Position numbers and translations under genes: made by a program. The notes below the pieces were generated by a model. That model was not told the origin of the DNA. It searched no databases and saw only the letters and a program-made list of their open reading frames with translations. A DNA stretch of 64,000 nucleotides from Halosimplex rubrum (GTDB lineage: Archaea; Halobacteriota; Halobacteria; Halobacteriales; Haloarculaceae), in NCBI RefSeq assembly GCF_013415885.1, contig NZ_CP058910.1, forward strand, positions 496,001-560,000, read 5' to 3'. How positions within the stretch are numbered: the stretch's first letter is position 1; each line of letters starts with the position of its first letter. Below are positions 1 to 8,926 of this stretch, piece after piece.

Positions 1-598
1 GACCCGCGTCGAGGCCCGCAAGGACCGCGAGGTCACCCGGCTGGAGCGCGAGAACCGCCGCCTGACGGGCGAGGTCGACGAGCGCGAGGAGCGCATCGAC
101 GACCTGGAGGGCAAACTCGAGCGGCTGAAGGCGCTCTGGAAGCTCGATCACTCGAACTTCGCGGACATCTCGGAGAAAAAGAAGGGGCTCGTCCCGGTCA
201 AGGTGGTCGAGCAGTTCACCAGCGACGCCATCGACGACGCCGACGAGCGGTTCGGGCTCGCCGAGGACGACGTCGTCATGTTCCGCGACGCCTCCGGCGC
301 CGGCGCCTCGACCGCCGACAAGATCGTCGACGTCGATCCGCAGATCGTCCTCCGCGACGGCGGTCTCTCGGATATCGCCGACGAGATCCTGTTCAAACAC
401 GACATCCCCGTCGCGCCGGTCGAGATGGTGACCGTCCAGGAGGTCGACGAACTCGCCGTCGCCCGCGAGCGCGAGGTCGAGGCCGCCATCGAGGACTGGG
501 AGGACCGCGCCGAGGAGCGCGAACGGGAGCAAAACGCCCGGATGGTCGACCGGCTCATCAGCGAACACCGCGCCGGCGACCGCGGCGAGAGCGACTGA
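1..598 (+). CDS. DUF460 family protein, C-terminal part (5' truncated)
   Basis: The reading frame is open from the window edge (first full codon at base 2) to a TGA, so only the C-terminal 198 residues are present. It starts with a charged heptad-like stretch (TRVEARKDREVTRLERE onward, about 40 residues), typical of a coiled coil, and continues into a globular domain beginning near KALWKLDHSNFADI. This is the C-terminal arrangement of archaeal DUF460 proteins, whose unseen N-terminal part is usually an RNase H-like fold. It ends in a second charged helix. The biochemical role of DUF460 is not established. Family assignment is from recalled sequence similarity. Confidence 0.85.
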   Translation, partial: TRVEARKDREVTRLERENRRLTGEVDEREERIDDLEGKLERLKALWKLDHSNFADISEKKKGLVPVKVVEQFTSDAIDDADERFGLAEDDVVMFRDASGAGASTADKIVDVDPQIVLRDGGLSDIADEILFKHDIPVAPVEMVTVQEVDELAVAREREVEAAIEDWEDRAEEREREQNARMVDRLISEHRAGDRGESD

Positions 599-679
599 CG
601 CGGCGGCCGACGCGTCGTTCCGGCGCACTGCCGTCCCCCCACCGCCGTCTGTACGCGCGGCTCTTTCACGACGACTGTC

Positions 680-874
680 GTGTCAAGTTTTTTTCCGGTG
701 GGGCTCGTCCAGACGCTGCTGTTCGAGTTGCTCGGGCCGTCGTTCGACCCGCGGGTCGGCCTCCTGCTCGCGCCGCTGCCGGTAGTGCTGTACTTCCTCG
801 GGTTCGTCCTCGCCTTCTACCTCTACTCCGAGACCGACATCGCCGACGGCCGAGGCGGCGAGACGACCGCGTAG
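680..874 (+). CDS. small hydrophobic membrane protein
   Basis: This 64-residue protein starts at a GTG that lies 82 nt after the DUF460 stop. It has one long hydrophobic stretch (about residues 18-49, LLLAPLPVVLYFLGFVLAFYLYS) and a short acidic tail, so it is probably a single-pass or hairpin membrane protein. The codon usage (C/G third positions) matches its neighbours. The family is not recognised, and nothing in the sequence indicates a catalytic role. The in-frame GTG is the only good start that keeps the N-terminus hydrophobic. Confidence 0.6.
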   Translation: MSSFFPVGLVQTLLFELLGPSFDPRVGLLLAPLPVVLYFLGFVLAFYLYSETDIADGRGGETTA

Positions 875-927
875 GAGAGAGGAGCGGACGGCCGCGTTGG
901 ACGGTCGCGTGGGTTCGATACCCTCGT

Positions 928-1116
928 TCAGACCATGCCGCCCATGCCGAACGAGGCGAGGACGTTCGTGACGACGCCGTAGAGTATCAGGCCGACGCCG
1001 GCGACGACGAGGCCGATCCCGGCGGCGATCAGCGGTTCGACCGACGCGATGAGTCCGATACCGCCCAGGATCACGAGGATGCCGACGATCCCGGCGGCGC
1101 CGAGTTTGTCTATCAC
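928..1116 (-). CDS. small two-helix membrane protein (DUF7470-like)
   Basis: This 62-residue protein is almost entirely hydrophobic. Two predicted transmembrane helices (residues about 8-27 and 30-55) contain G-x3-G type spacing (GIVGILVILGGIGLIA), and the C-terminus is FGMGGMV. Small proteins of this type are widespread in haloarchaea with unknown function. The DUF7470 label is from memory and should be treated as tentative. It is transcribed convergently with the small gene to its left. Confidence 0.65.
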   Translation of the reverse strand: MIDKLGAAGIVGILVILGGIGLIASVEPLIAAGIGLVVAGVGLILYGVVTNVLASFGMGGMV

Positions 1117-1188
1117 GTCTCCGCCTCCACTCGGCCGGGCCTTAACCGTTTCAGTCTCCGCGCTCGGCGGCGTCGTCGGCTTTCGCCG

Positions 1189-1602
1189 TCAGTACTCGAA
1201 GTCGGCCTCGACGGTCTGGGCCGCTCGCACGAGTTCCGTGACGGCCTCGCGGTTGCTCAGTAGTTCCATCTCCGAGCCCTCGAACTCCAGGGAGTCGCCC
1301 ATGACGGCCTCGGTGATGTCGAGGTCGTCCTTCAGGAGGTCGACCCACACCGCGTAGGGACCGGCCAGCCCGAAGTCGTAGTCGGCGTCGGGGTCGTGTC
1401 CGCGGGCGGCCACGCAGGCGCCGTCGGCGACGACGACGGTGAGGACGACGGGGTCGCCGTCGTAGCGGTCGTCTGGGAGGATGGCGAACCGGAAGGTGGC
1501 GTCGAAGCCCGCCGCGGCCTCCGCGAAGGCGTCGCGGTCGTTGAGTCGCGCCTGGAGTCGGTCGGCCCACTCGTCGGCCTCGCCCGGCAGCGTCGGTGTC
1601 AT
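1189..1602 (-). CDS. SCP2-like sterol/lipid-carrier fold protein
   Basis: This is an acidic 137-residue protein. The start ATG at 1602 was chosen because the frame upstream turns Arg/Pro-rich and no longer looks like coding sequence. The order of a helical N-terminus (ADEWADRLQARLND), beta strands (FRFAILPDDRYDGDPVVLTVVVADG), an Asp-rich loop and a C-terminal helix resembles SCP2 sterol-transfer domain proteins of haloarchaea. The likely role is binding a hydrophobic ligand, but no ligand can be read from the sequence. Its start faces the 3' end of the phosphodiesterase gene upstream, so the two may be co-transcribed. Confidence 0.6.
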   Translation of the reverse strand: MTPTLPGEADEWADRLQARLNDRDAFAEAAAGFDATFRFAILPDDRYDGDPVVLTVVVADGACVAARGHDPDADYDFGLAGPYAVWVDLLKDDLDITEAVMGDSLEFEGSEMELLSNREAVTELVRAAQTVEADFEY

Positions 1603-1691
1603 CGTGTGTGGTGTGGACCCCTCCGCGGCTTTGACCTTTCGGGTTTCCCGGGGCGTCTCGGCGTCCCCAGGGCTGGGCCACCCGCGCAGCC

Positions 1692-2474
1692 TCACACGTC
1701 GCCGTTCTCGAACTCGAGGACGACGGGGCGGTGGTCGGAGACCTGCACGTCGATCACGTCGCAGCGGGTGGGCTCGATGTCGGGGGAGGCGAGGAAGAAG
1801 TCGAGTGTGCGGGTCTCGGAGACAAGCGAGTCGAGCGGCCGCGGCGGGACCGTCTCCCCGGGGTTGTGGAGGACCAGGCCCGTCTCTTCGAGCGCCGACT
1901 CGACCTCCTCGAGGCCGTCGTAGGCGTTGAAGTCGCCGGCGACGACGACGCGGTCGCGCTCGGCGACGATGGCGGCGATCTCGTCGAGCTGTTTGCGGCG
2001 ACCGCGGCCGCTCATCGCGAGGTGGACCGCGAAGATGGACAGATCGCCGATGCGGACCTCCGTGACGAGACGCTTGGGACCGGTCTCCAGATAGTGCGCT
2101 TCGATGACGGCGTCGATGTCGTCGCGGACGAGCAGCCCGTTCGAGAGGTGCGAGAGCACGGGGAGCCGTCCGAGGACGTTGCCGTCGCCGTACTTGGCGT
2201 CGGCGCGGGCGTGGTAGGCCAGCCCGCGGTCGGTGAGCGCCTCCGCGAGTCGGGTGACCTGGCCCTCGGTCATGGTGCGGGCCGACCCCTGGTCGACTTC
2301 GAGCAGGCACACCACGTCGGGGCGCTCGTCGGCGATCACGTCGACGAGGCGCTCGGTGGCGCGCTCCTCGGCGGCGTCGTCGCCGAGTAGTCCCCGGTGG
2401 GGCTTCAGCGCGTAGTCGCGAAGCGATCCGTCGTAGTCGAGCAGGTAACCGGCGTTACACGAGAGTATCTTCAC
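1692..2474 (-). CDS. endonuclease/exonuclease/phosphatase (EEP) family protein
   Basis: This 260-residue protein has the EEP metal-dependent phosphodiesterase fold: MKILSCNAGY at the start (catalytic Asn), VVCLLEVDQGS (metal-binding Glu), VVVAGDFNAYDG (Asp/Asn pair) and VSDHRPVV at the C-terminus (Asp-His). It lacks a signal peptide and is therefore cytoplasmic. The family cleaves phosphodiester or phosphomonoester bonds in nucleic acids, lipids or small molecules, and the substrate cannot be inferred here. A second, exported EEP protein lies near 15-16.6 kb. It is oriented with the SCP2-like gene downstream. Confidence 0.85.
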   Translation of the reverse strand: MKILSCNAGYLLDYDGSLRDYALKPHRGLLGDDAAEERATERLVDVIADERPDVVCLLEVDQGSARTMTEGQVTRLAEALTDRGLAYHARADAKYGDGNVLGRLPVLSHLSNGLLVRDDIDAVIEAHYLETGPKRLVTEVRIGDLSIFAVHLAMSGRGRRKQLDEIAAIVAERDRVVVAGDFNAYDGLEEVESALEETGLVLHNPGETVPPRPLDSLVSETRTLDFFLASPDIEPTRCDVIDVQVSDHRPVVLEFENGDV

Positions 2475-2708
2475 ACGTTCTCCGTCGCCGTAGGTGGCGA
2501 CCGACCGTCCGTTGGGGGGACAGAGCCGGTATGGGCTTATAAATGCGACGGTGACCTGTCGGCGGGCGAGACTGACGCCGGCGCCACCGGCGCGAGGGCG
2601 CGGCTGGCGAGAAGCGAAACGCGAGTCGGGCGGCGCGCCCGCCGCGGGCGGCGGGACCGCGGCGAGCGACAGACCCGAAACGATCGCGGCCGACGCGGTG
2701 TCGGACCG
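2475..2708. other. intergenic spacer with GC-rich inverted repeats
   Basis: This spacer separates the EEP gene start (left) from the glnA stop (right). It has an AT-poor, repeat-rich composition around 2580-2665, with several short self-complementary runs such as GGGCG/CGCCC with 3-nt loops near 2625-2640. An AT-rich patch at about 2530-2545 (GGGCTTATAAATGC) is a plausible TATA element for the leftward EEP gene. No coding region or RNA gene is evident. Confidence 0.4.
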
Positions 2709-4079
2709 TTAGAAGGTTTCGAGGTAGCGGTCGAGTTCCCAGTCGGAGACGTCGACGCGGTAGTCGTCGAACTCCTGGGTCTTCGCTTCGACGAAGTTCT
2801 CGTAGACGTGCTCGCCGAGGGCGTCCTGGACGACCTCGTCGGTCTCGAGGGCGTCGAGGGCCTCGCCGAGGTTCGTCGGCAGCGTGGTGATGCCGTACTC
2901 CTCGCGTTTGGCCTCGTCGAACTCGTAGATGTTCTCGCGGACCGGGTCGTCGCAGTCGAGGCCGCGCTCGATGCCGTCGAGACCGGCGTGGATGAGCGCG
3001 GCGAAGGCGAGATAGGGGTTACACGACGGGTCCGGGAACCGGGCCTCGATGCGGGAGGCGGTCGGGACGCGCGCGGCGGGCTTGCGGATGAGCGCCGAGC
3101 GGTTCCGGTCGGACCAGGCGACGTAGACCGGCGCCTCGTAGCCCGGGACGAGTCGCTTGTAGGAGTTGACCGTCGGGTTGGAGACGGCGGCGATGGCCGG
3201 CGCGTGGTCGAGGATGCCGGCGATGAACTGCTTTGCCGTCTCGCTCAGGTCGAACTCGTCGTCGCCGTCGTGGAAGGCGTTCTCGCCGTCCTCGAACAGC
3301 GAGAAGTGCGTGTGCATGCCAGAGCCGTTGATCCGCGGGATGGGCTTGGGCATGAAGGTGGCGTGGAGGTCGTGTTCGGCCGCGATGGCGCGGACGACCG
3401 AGCGGAAGGTTGCGACGTTGTCGGCCGTCGACAGCGCGTCGTCGTACGTGAAGTTGATCTCGTGTTGACCCTGGGCGACCTCGTGGTGGGAGGCCTCGAT
3501 GTCGAAGCCCATGTCCTCGAGCCCGAAGATGATGTCGCGACGCACGTCCTGGGCGAGGTCCTTCGGCGCGAGGTCGAAGTAGCCGCCGGCGTCGTTGGTC
3601 TTCGTCGTCGCGCGACCCTCTTCGTCCTCCTCGAAGAGGAAGAACTCCGGCTCGGGCGCCGCGTTGACGGTGTAGCCCATCTCCTCGGCGCGTTCGATGG
3701 CGCGCTTGAGCACCCCGCGCGGGTCGCCCGAGAAGGGCTGGCCGCTGGAGGTGTCGATGACGTCACAGATGAGGCGACCGGCCGCGCTGTCGTCGTTGTT
3801 ACGCCACGGCAGCACGGCGAACGTCGAGGGGTCCGGATCCAGACGCATGTCGGACTCCTGGATGCGGACGAAGCCGTTGATCGACGACCCGTCGAAGTAG
3901 ATGCCCTCTGTGAACGCCTTCTCGGCCTGGTCGGCCGGTACCGAGACGTTTTTCACTGTCCCCAGAATGTCCGTGAACTGCAGGCGCAGGAAGTCGACGT
4001 TCTTCTCCTCGATCTCGTCGAGCACGTCCTGTGCCTCGGCGGAGAGACCCCCGTCCGGTTTCGCGTTTTCGCTTGTCAT
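2709..4079 (-). CDS. glnA: glutamine synthetase type I
   Basis: GlnA catalyses ATP-dependent amidation of glutamate to glutamine, the main ammonia-assimilation step, as a cytoplasmic dodecamer. The 456-residue product has the family order: N-terminal beta-grasp ([15 protein letters not shown]), [10 protein letters not shown] latch, catalytic [21 protein letters not shown] metal ligands, [14 protein letters not shown]/glutamate site, and [16 protein letters not shown] near the C-terminus. ATG at 4079 was chosen over an in-frame GTG 12 nt upstream because AGGTG lies 9 nt before it. Divergent to lrp, which is known in haloarchaea as a regulator of glnA. Confidence 0.97.
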   Translation of the reverse strand: MTSENAKPDGGLSAEAQDVLDEIEEKNVDFLRLQFTDILGTVKNVSVPADQAEKAFTEGIYFDGSSINGFVRIQESDMRLDPDPSTFAVLPWRNNDDSAAGRLICDVIDTSSGQPFSGDPRGVLKRAIERAEEMGYTVNAAPEPEFFLFEEDEEGRATTKTNDAGGYFDLAPKDLAQDVRRDIIFGLEDMGFDIEASHHEVAQGQHEINFTYDDALSTADNVATFRSVVRAIAAEHDLHATFMPKPIPRINGSGMHTHFSLFEDGENAFHDGDDEFDLSETAKQFIAGILDHAPAIAAVSNPTVNSYKRLVPGYEAPVYVAWSDRNRSALIRKPAARVPTASRIEARFPDPSCNPYLAFAALIHAGLDGIERGLDCDDPVRENIYEFDEAKREEYGITTLPTNLGEALDALETDEVVQDALGEHVYENFVEAKTQEFDDYRVDVSDWELDRYLETF

Positions 4080-4110
4080 GATTATCGACACCTGAAGGGA
4101 ATACCCATAG

Positions 4111-4118
4111 TATTAAAA
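4111..4118 (-). promoter_or_regulatory. TATA box of glnA
   Basis: On the minus strand the sequence reads TTTTAATA about 32 nt upstream of the glnA ATG, in a locally AT-rich stretch. This is the position expected for an archaeal TATA box with a very short leader that carries the AGGTG ribosome binding site. The lrp promoter lies about 60 nt away on the other strand, so both share one intergenic control region. Confidence 0.6.
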
Positions 4119-4170
4119 TCCTATCCATCTGCGCAAATCTTCCCCTTCGAGAGACGGAATTGCATATTCG

Positions 4171-4181
4171 TAAAATTCTAA
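4171..4181 (+). promoter_or_regulatory. TATA-like element of lrp
   Basis: TAAAATTCTAA is centred about 31 nt upstream of the lrp ATG. That spacing places transcription initiation at or next to the start codon, giving a leaderless mRNA as is usual in haloarchaea. Confidence 0.5.
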
Positions 4182-4206
4182 TGCCCCGGTGTCGTGTGTG
4201 GACGTA

Positions 4207-4662
4207 ATGACGTACGAAAATCTGGACCGCAAGTTGGTGAATGCGCTGCTGGGCGACGGGCGGGCGAGCCTGCGCAGCCTGGGTGAGGACCTCGACGTGT
4301 CGGTGACCACGGTGTCGAACCACCTCTCGGACCTGGAGGAAGACGGCATTATCGAGGGGTACACCCCGAAGGTCGACTACGACAAGCTCGGCTACGACGT
4401 GACCGCCATCCTCCAGCTGAAGATCGAGGGGAGCTCCCTCCCGGAGGTCACCGACTCCCTGCGCGAGCACGACCAGATGATCTCCGTCTACGAGGTGACC
4501 GGCGACTACGACATCATCGCCATCGGCAAGTTCACCGACACGGACGGCATGAACGAGCACATCAAAGAGCTGCTCGTCGACCCCGAGATCAAAGAGTCCA
4601 ACACGAGCGTCGTGCTCAACGCCGCCTCCGAGCACGAACAGTTCGAACTCGAGACCGAGTGA
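4207..4662 (+). CDS. lrp: Lrp/AsnC family transcriptional regulator
   Basis: This 151-residue regulator has an N-terminal winged helix ([44 protein letters not shown]) followed by the RAM/AsnC ligand-binding ferredoxin-like domain (about residues 65-145, with the [15 protein letters not shown] core). It should form dimers or octamers and sense an amino acid. ATG at 4207 was preferred over an upstream start at 4189 because of the TATA spacing. It is divergent from glnA; haloarchaeal Lrp at this position is known to control glnA and amino-acid metabolism. Regulation of glnA here is inferred from synteny. Confidence 0.9.
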   Translation: MTYENLDRKLVNALLGDGRASLRSLGEDLDVSVTTVSNHLSDLEEDGIIEGYTPKVDYDKLGYDVTAILQLKIEGSSLPEVTDSLREHDQMISVYEVTGDYDIIAIGKFTDTDGMNEHIKELLVDPEIKESNTSVVLNAASEHEQFELETE

Positions 4663-4679
4663 GTCGGCGCCGAGCGACC

Positions 4680-4695
4680 CCGCCCGTTCGGGCGG
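4680..4695 (+). terminator. hairpin downstream of lrp
   Basis: CCGCCC-GTTC-GGGCGG forms a perfect 6-bp stem 18 nt after the lrp stop. There is no T-run, so it is at most a pause or RNA-stability element rather than a classical terminator. Confidence 0.3.
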
Positions 4696-4824
4696 CGTGA
4701 CACCCACCGGGTGTGGGTGCGCGGGAAACCACCGCGTATTTTCCGCTTTCGAAACGGCCGTCAGCGGCCCGTCTGACGACGGTCTGACGGGTATTCTTGT
4801 GGGGTGAGTGGCCTTCTCACGGGT

Positions 4825-6543
4825 ATGGACAGCCGGGGATCGAGCCGGCCGCCGGTCGCGGTCGAAAGCGACGGCGACGCGGCCGACCGGGACATCCGGG
4901 ACGTGCTCGCGGGGCTGGTCGTCGGCGACGGCGCCGGCACCGACGAGTCGATCCGGGCGGTCGCCCGCGCCGCGGGCGGGAGCGACCGCCTCGTCCCGGA
5001 ACTGCTCGACGCCCTCGGCGACGACGCGACCGCCGTCCGGATCGGCGCCGCGTGGACGCTCTGTGCGCTGGCCGACGACCAGCCCGCCGCCGTCGGCTAT
5101 CTCGCCGAACGGCTCGCCGCCTGGAGCGACCGCGAGGGCGGCGCGGAGCCGTTCGAGGTCGGACAGGTGCTCGCGTACCTGCGCGGGAAGTATCCGGGTC
5201 GCGTCGCCGACGCCGTCGACTCCGCCGCGGCGCTGGGCGCGCTCGACGCCGAAGGCGGGCGACCGGGCGACGGACGGTCCCGGGGCGGCGGGCGGTCGGC
5301 AACCGACCGATCCGGCGGGAGATCGGCCGGGGGCGGCGCGCCGGCGGGTTCACCGTCGTCGGTCGACGGCGCCGCGGACGCCCCTGGACGAGTCGAGACA
5401 GACGGCGGCCTCGGCGGGACGGCGGTCGCCGACCTGGGCGACGGACGGCAGATCGTCAGGTCCTCGGGCCGGCGCGGCGGCGTCCACCAGCGGCCCGTCG
5501 GCCCCGGATCCGGACCCGAGCGGACGCCCCGACCCGAGCGAGCGGCGGACACCGGGGCGGTTCCGGAGACGCATCCGACTCATCCGGATTTCGAAGGGGG
5601 CGACGCCGAATCGATCCCCACCGAACACGCCGCACCGGCCGAGTCCGAGGACGCGACCGGCGCCGCCGAACGGGCGCCGACGATCGGCGGACAGGAACCG
5701 GGGACGCCGGAGACGTTCGCGGCCATCGGCGCCCTGAGTTCGTTCGACCGGCTCTCGGCGGTCGCGGAGGGCTGCGAGGCGCGGTTCGCGACGGGGTACC
5801 GGTGTCGCGCCGTCGACGAGGACGAGGAGCGCGGCGTCGCGACGCGGCTGTTCGAGCGTCCCGACGAGCCCGACCGGCTGGACTTCGCGGCCGATCTCAC
5901 GAAGCGGCTGAGCCGCTGGCGGGCGCTGGCCGACGGCGAGCGCGTCGTCGACGTCGTCGAGTGGGGCGACCGGCCGCGGCCGTGGGTCGCCACCCAGCCC
6001 GTCGACGAATCGCTGGCCGAGCGCGACCGCCCGCCGGTCGACGAGGCGCTCCACCAGGCCGAGCAACTCGCCGACGCGGTCGCTCACTGCCACCGCCACG
6101 GCACCGTCCACGCCGGCATCGACCCGAAGAGCGTCGTCTTCCGCGGGGACGCCCTCTCGGGGCTCGAACGGCCGATGCTCGACAACGTCGGCCTGATGCA
6201 CGCCTTCCGCGAGTACTTCCAGCCCGCGAACTACCTCGACCCGCGTTTCGCCCCGCCGGAGTACTTCGACACCGACTTCGGCCGCGTCGACGCCGCGACC
6301 GACGTGTACGGCCTCGGCGCGACCTGTTACTACCTCTTCACCGGCCGGCCGCCCTACACCGGCACCTACTGCGAGGTCCGCGAGGGCGTCCTCGACGGCC
6401 GCCCGCCGGCGCCGAGCGCGGTCAACGAAGCCGTTCCCGAGGAACTCGACCGCGTCCTCGGCAAGGCGATGGGCAAGGAGAAGATGAAACGCTACGACGC
6501 CGTCGAGGGGTTCACGTCGGACCTGGAAGCGGTCGGCGGCTGA
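4825..6543 (+). CDS. HEAT-like repeat / protein pseudokinase fusion
   Basis: This 572-residue protein has three parts. Residues about 20-145 are helical with HEAT-like motifs (LVPELLDALGDDATAVRIGAAWTLCALA). Residues 145-310 are a disordered, Gly/Asp/Pro-rich linker. The C-terminal ~260 residues have a Ser/Thr-kinase layout: helix E (LADAVAHCHRHGTVH), APPE, the F-helix DVYGLG and FTGRPPY. Catalytic positions are altered: the VAIK Lys is Arg (VATR, about 341), HRD is HAG, the following Asn is Ser, and DFG reads DNV. It is therefore probably a pseudokinase scaffold or nucleotide sensor. ATG at 4825 was chosen over a GTG at 4804; either is possible. Confidence 0.75.
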   Translation: MDSRGSSRPPVAVESDGDAADRDIRDVLAGLVVGDGAGTDESIRAVARAAGGSDRLVPELLDALGDDATAVRIGAAWTLCALADDQPAAVGYLAERLAAWSDREGGAEPFEVGQVLAYLRGKYPGRVADAVDSAAALGALDAEGGRPGDGRSRGGGRSATDRSGGRSAGGGAPAGSPSSVDGAADAPGRVETDGGLGGTAVADLGDGRQIVRSSGRRGGVHQRPVGPGSGPERTPRPERAADTGAVPETHPTHPDFEGGDAESIPTEHAAPAESEDATGAAERAPTIGGQEPGTPETFAAIGALSSFDRLSAVAEGCEARFATGYRCRAVDEDEERGVATRLFERPDEPDRLDFAADLTKRLSRWRALADGERVVDVVEWGDRPRPWVATQPVDESLAERDRPPVDEALHQAEQLADAVAHCHRHGTVHAGIDPKSVVFRGDALSGLERPMLDNVGLMHAFREYFQPANYLDPRFAPPEYFDTDFGRVDAATDVYGLGATCYYLFTGRPPYTGTYCEVREGVLDGRPPAPSAVNEAVPEELDRVLGKAMGKEKMKRYDAVEGFTSDLEAVGG

Positions 6544-6993
6544 GACCCGCGGCCTACGGCCGACCGGACGATCCCGACGGAGCCGCCGCTCACCGGTCGA
6601 AGACGGAAGAATCGCGAACTGCGGACGCCCGGTTCGGGAGGGGTCGCAGTGGTCGGACGCGGTGCGGCAGTCGACGGGTAAGCATCCGGCGCCGAAGGCG
6701 CCGGTTCCCCGTCAGAGCGGTGCTCTGACGAGCCTCGCGTCGTTGTACTCCGCGAGACACCGGACGCGAGCGAACGGAGTGAGCGAAGCGTCCGGCTTTT
6801 TCCCCACGTTTTTTCTGGAGAGGTTCCCCGCAGCGAGGCCGAAGGCCGAGCGAGGAAACCCCTTCAGGAAAAGTGGGCTTGCCTCGCGGGTCACTGCGTG
6901 CGAGGCGGCGGAGCCGCCTCGACTTCGCGGCGCTTCGCGCCGCGCGTTCCCCGCTCGGCTTTCAGCGGTCTCTCACTTCGTTCGAGCCCGCTC
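6544..6993. repeat. 450-nt spacer with an array of short perfect hairpins
   Basis: No gene is supported here. The stretch contains four perfect 8-bp stems with 3-nt loops: 6686-6704 (CCGGCGCC/gaa), 6711-6729 (GTCAGAGC/ggt), 6902-6920 (GAGGCGGC/gga) and 6926-6944 (CGCGGCGC/ttc). It also has a GGACGC...GCGTCC pair around 6761-6801 whose interior contains GAGCGAA motifs, and T-rich runs near 6798-6815. The same hairpin type recurs elsewhere in the window, including inside genes. It lies between the 3' ends of the pseudokinase and thermosome genes. Confidence 0.7.
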
Positions 6994-8658
6994 TTACATC
7001 ATGCCGCCCATGCCGCCGCCCATGCCGCCCATGCCGCCGGGCGCGCCGCCGGGGCCGCCTTCCTCGTCGCCGCCCTCGGTCGAGAGGTCGCCGGCGGCGA
7101 TGATGTCGTCGATCTTCATGACGAGGTTCGCGGCCTCGGAGGCCGAGGAGACGGCCTGCTCCTTGGCGTGGGCCGGCTCGACGACGCCGGCTTCGAAGGT
7201 GTCGACCACGTCGCCCGAGTGGACGTCGAGACCGGCGTGCTCGTCGCCGTCCTCGTGGGCGGCGCGCAGGTCGACCAGCGTGTCGATGGAGTCGAGGCCG
7301 GCGTTCTCGGCGAGCACGCGCGGGACGAGCTCCAGCGAGTCGGCGAACGCCTCGACGGCGAGCTGCTCGCGGCCGCCGACGGAGTCGGCGTAGTCGCGGA
7401 CGCGACCGGCGAGTTCGACTTCCGTGGCGCCGCCGCCCGCGAGGACGCGGCCGTCGGCGACGGTGGAGGCGACGACGTCGAGCGCGTCGTTGATGCCGCG
7501 CTCGAGTTCGTCGACGACGTGGTCGGTCGAGCCGCGCAGCAGCAGCGTCGCGCCGTGGCCGCTGCCCTCGACGTAGAACAGCTCGTCGTCCTCGTCGCGG
7601 GTGACCTTCCCCTCGGCGACGTCGTCGGCGGTGACGGAGTCGATGTCCGAGACGATCCGCGATTCGAGGATCTCGGAGACGAACTCGATGTCCGACTTCT
7701 TGACGCGGCGGACGGCGAGGATGCCCTCCTTGGCGAGGTAGTGCTGGGCCATGTCGTCGATGCCCTTCTGGCAGAAGACGACGTTGGCGCCCGAATCTTT
7801 GATCGTCTGGACCATCTCCTGCAGGCGCTGTTCCTCCTGCTCGATGAAGTCCTGGAGCTGGTCGGGGCTGTCGAGGTTGAGCTGGGCGTCCGTCTCGGTC
7901 TCCTCGACCTCGATGGGCGTATCGAGGAGGAGGACGTTGGCGTCCTCGACGGTGCTGGGCATGTCGCTGTGGACGGCGTCCTTGTCGATGATGCCGCCGG
8001 TCAGGAGGTCAGAGTCGGAGACGGCGCGGCCCGTCTGGGTCTGGAGCTTGAGGAACTGCAGGTCCGGGACGTGGCTGCCGTCGTCGGCCTCGACGGTGAC
8101 CGCCTGGATGGCCTCGACGACCAGGTCGACGAGCACGTCCTTGTTGAGCTCGGCGCCCTTGCCGGTCATGGAGGTCTCGGCGACGCTCTCGAGGATCTCC
8201 TCGTCGCTCGGGTCGACGGCGGTGGCGATCTCGCCGATCTCCTTTTTGGCCTCCTTGCTGGCCATGTTGAACCCGCGGATGATCGAGGTCGGGTGGATGT
8301 CCTGCTCCAGCAGGTCCTCGGCGTTCTTCAGAAGCTCGCCCGCGATGGCGACCGCGGTCGTCGTACCGTCGCCGGCCTCGTCCTCCTGGGCCTCGGCGAC
8401 CTCGACGATCATCTCGGCCGTCGGGTTGTCGATGTCCATCTCGGTGAGGATGGTCACGCCGTCGTTGGTGACCGTTACATCGCCCAGGGAGTCGACGAGC
8501 ATCTTGTCCATCCCCTTCGGCCCGAGTGTGGAGCGGACCGACTCGGCGACGGCTCGCGCCGCCGAGATGTTGTGACTCTGCGCGTCCTTGTCCTTCATCC
8601 GCTGGGAGTCCTCGCCCAGAATGATCATGGGCTGACCCTGCATTCGCTGCTGACTCAT
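6994..8658 (-). CDS. thsA: thermosome subunit (group II chaperonin)
   Basis: This 554-residue chaperonin subunit forms a double-ring ATP-dependent protein-folding complex in the cytoplasm. The N-terminus (MSQQRMQGQPMIILGEDSQR) is followed by RSTLGPKGMDKMLVDS and the ATP-binding GDGTTTAVAIAGELL. The apical domain lies in the middle, and the C-terminus is the Gly-Met tail (GGMGGMGGGMGGMM) typical of CCT/thermosome proteins. ATG at 8658 fits family N-termini and lies 28 nt downstream of a strong TATA box. Haloarchaea encode two or three paralogues; which one this is cannot be decided here. Confidence 0.97.
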   Translation of the reverse strand: MSQQRMQGQPMIILGEDSQRMKDKDAQSHNISAARAVAESVRSTLGPKGMDKMLVDSLGDVTVTNDGVTILTEMDIDNPTAEMIVEVAEAQEDEAGDGTTTAVAIAGELLKNAEDLLEQDIHPTSIIRGFNMASKEAKKEIGEIATAVDPSDEEILESVAETSMTGKGAELNKDVLVDLVVEAIQAVTVEADDGSHVPDLQFLKLQTQTGRAVSDSDLLTGGIIDKDAVHSDMPSTVEDANVLLLDTPIEVEETETDAQLNLDSPDQLQDFIEQEEQRLQEMVQTIKDSGANVVFCQKGIDDMAQHYLAKEGILAVRRVKKSDIEFVSEILESRIVSDIDSVTADDVAEGKVTRDEDDELFYVEGSGHGATLLLRGSTDHVVDELERGINDALDVVASTVADGRVLAGGGATEVELAGRVRDYADSVGGREQLAVEAFADSLELVPRVLAENAGLDSIDTLVDLRAAHEDGDEHAGLDVHSGDVVDTFEAGVVEPAHAKEQAVSSASEAANLVMKIDDIIAAGDLSTEGGDEEGGPGGAPGGMGGMGGGMGGMM

Positions 8659-8685
8659 GTTCACCCGAGAGTATGAATGTGCTTC

Positions 8686-8694
8686 TATATAAAT
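8686..8694 (-). promoter_or_regulatory. TATA box of thermosome gene
   Basis: The minus strand reads ATTTATATA about 30 nt before the start codon, a near-consensus haloarchaeal TATA box. Thermosome genes are heat-induced in haloarchaea; any upstream heat-shock element would lie in 8695-8760. A second TTTATAT at 8826-8832 has no obvious gene on the plus strand and reads as ATATAAA toward the thermosome gene. Confidence 0.65.
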
Positions 8695-8926
8695 GTGGGT
8701 GTTCGAGGCCGCTCGTCCACCCCCAAGTAGCAACGCTGTATCACCGGATTCCCGGCATATCGGGTCCGCTACCTCGTTTGCGTGTGTGGGGTGTTACCAA
8801 CGTATCCGAACCCGTGATGCTGGGGTTTATATGTCGGCGACGAAAGGCGAGCGGTCGGCGCGGAGCGGGTCGTCGGGCGCGGTCGATCTGCGTCGCGTTC
8901 GACGCGCGCGGGTCGGTCGGGACGGG

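Noticed and set aside
911-923. GGGTTCGATACCC resembling a tRNA T-loop
   Set aside because: The T-stem extends only 3 bp, and no matching acceptor stem, anticodon arm or D-arm is found in either direction.
2397-4181. Long open frame on the plus strand opposite glnA
   Set aside because: It is antisense to glutamine synthetase and runs across the divergent promoter region; composition is Val/Asp/Arg biased with no fold.
6898-8676. Long open frame on the plus strand opposite the thermosome gene
   Set aside because: It is the mirror of a well-supported gene. In very GC-rich coding DNA the antisense frames stay open by codon bias; the translated sequence shows no domain.
8826-8832. TTTATAT on the plus strand as a promoter for a rightward gene
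   Set aside because: The next 90 nt contain no plausible gene on that strand; the element may read as ATATAAA toward the thermosome gene or be fortuitous.
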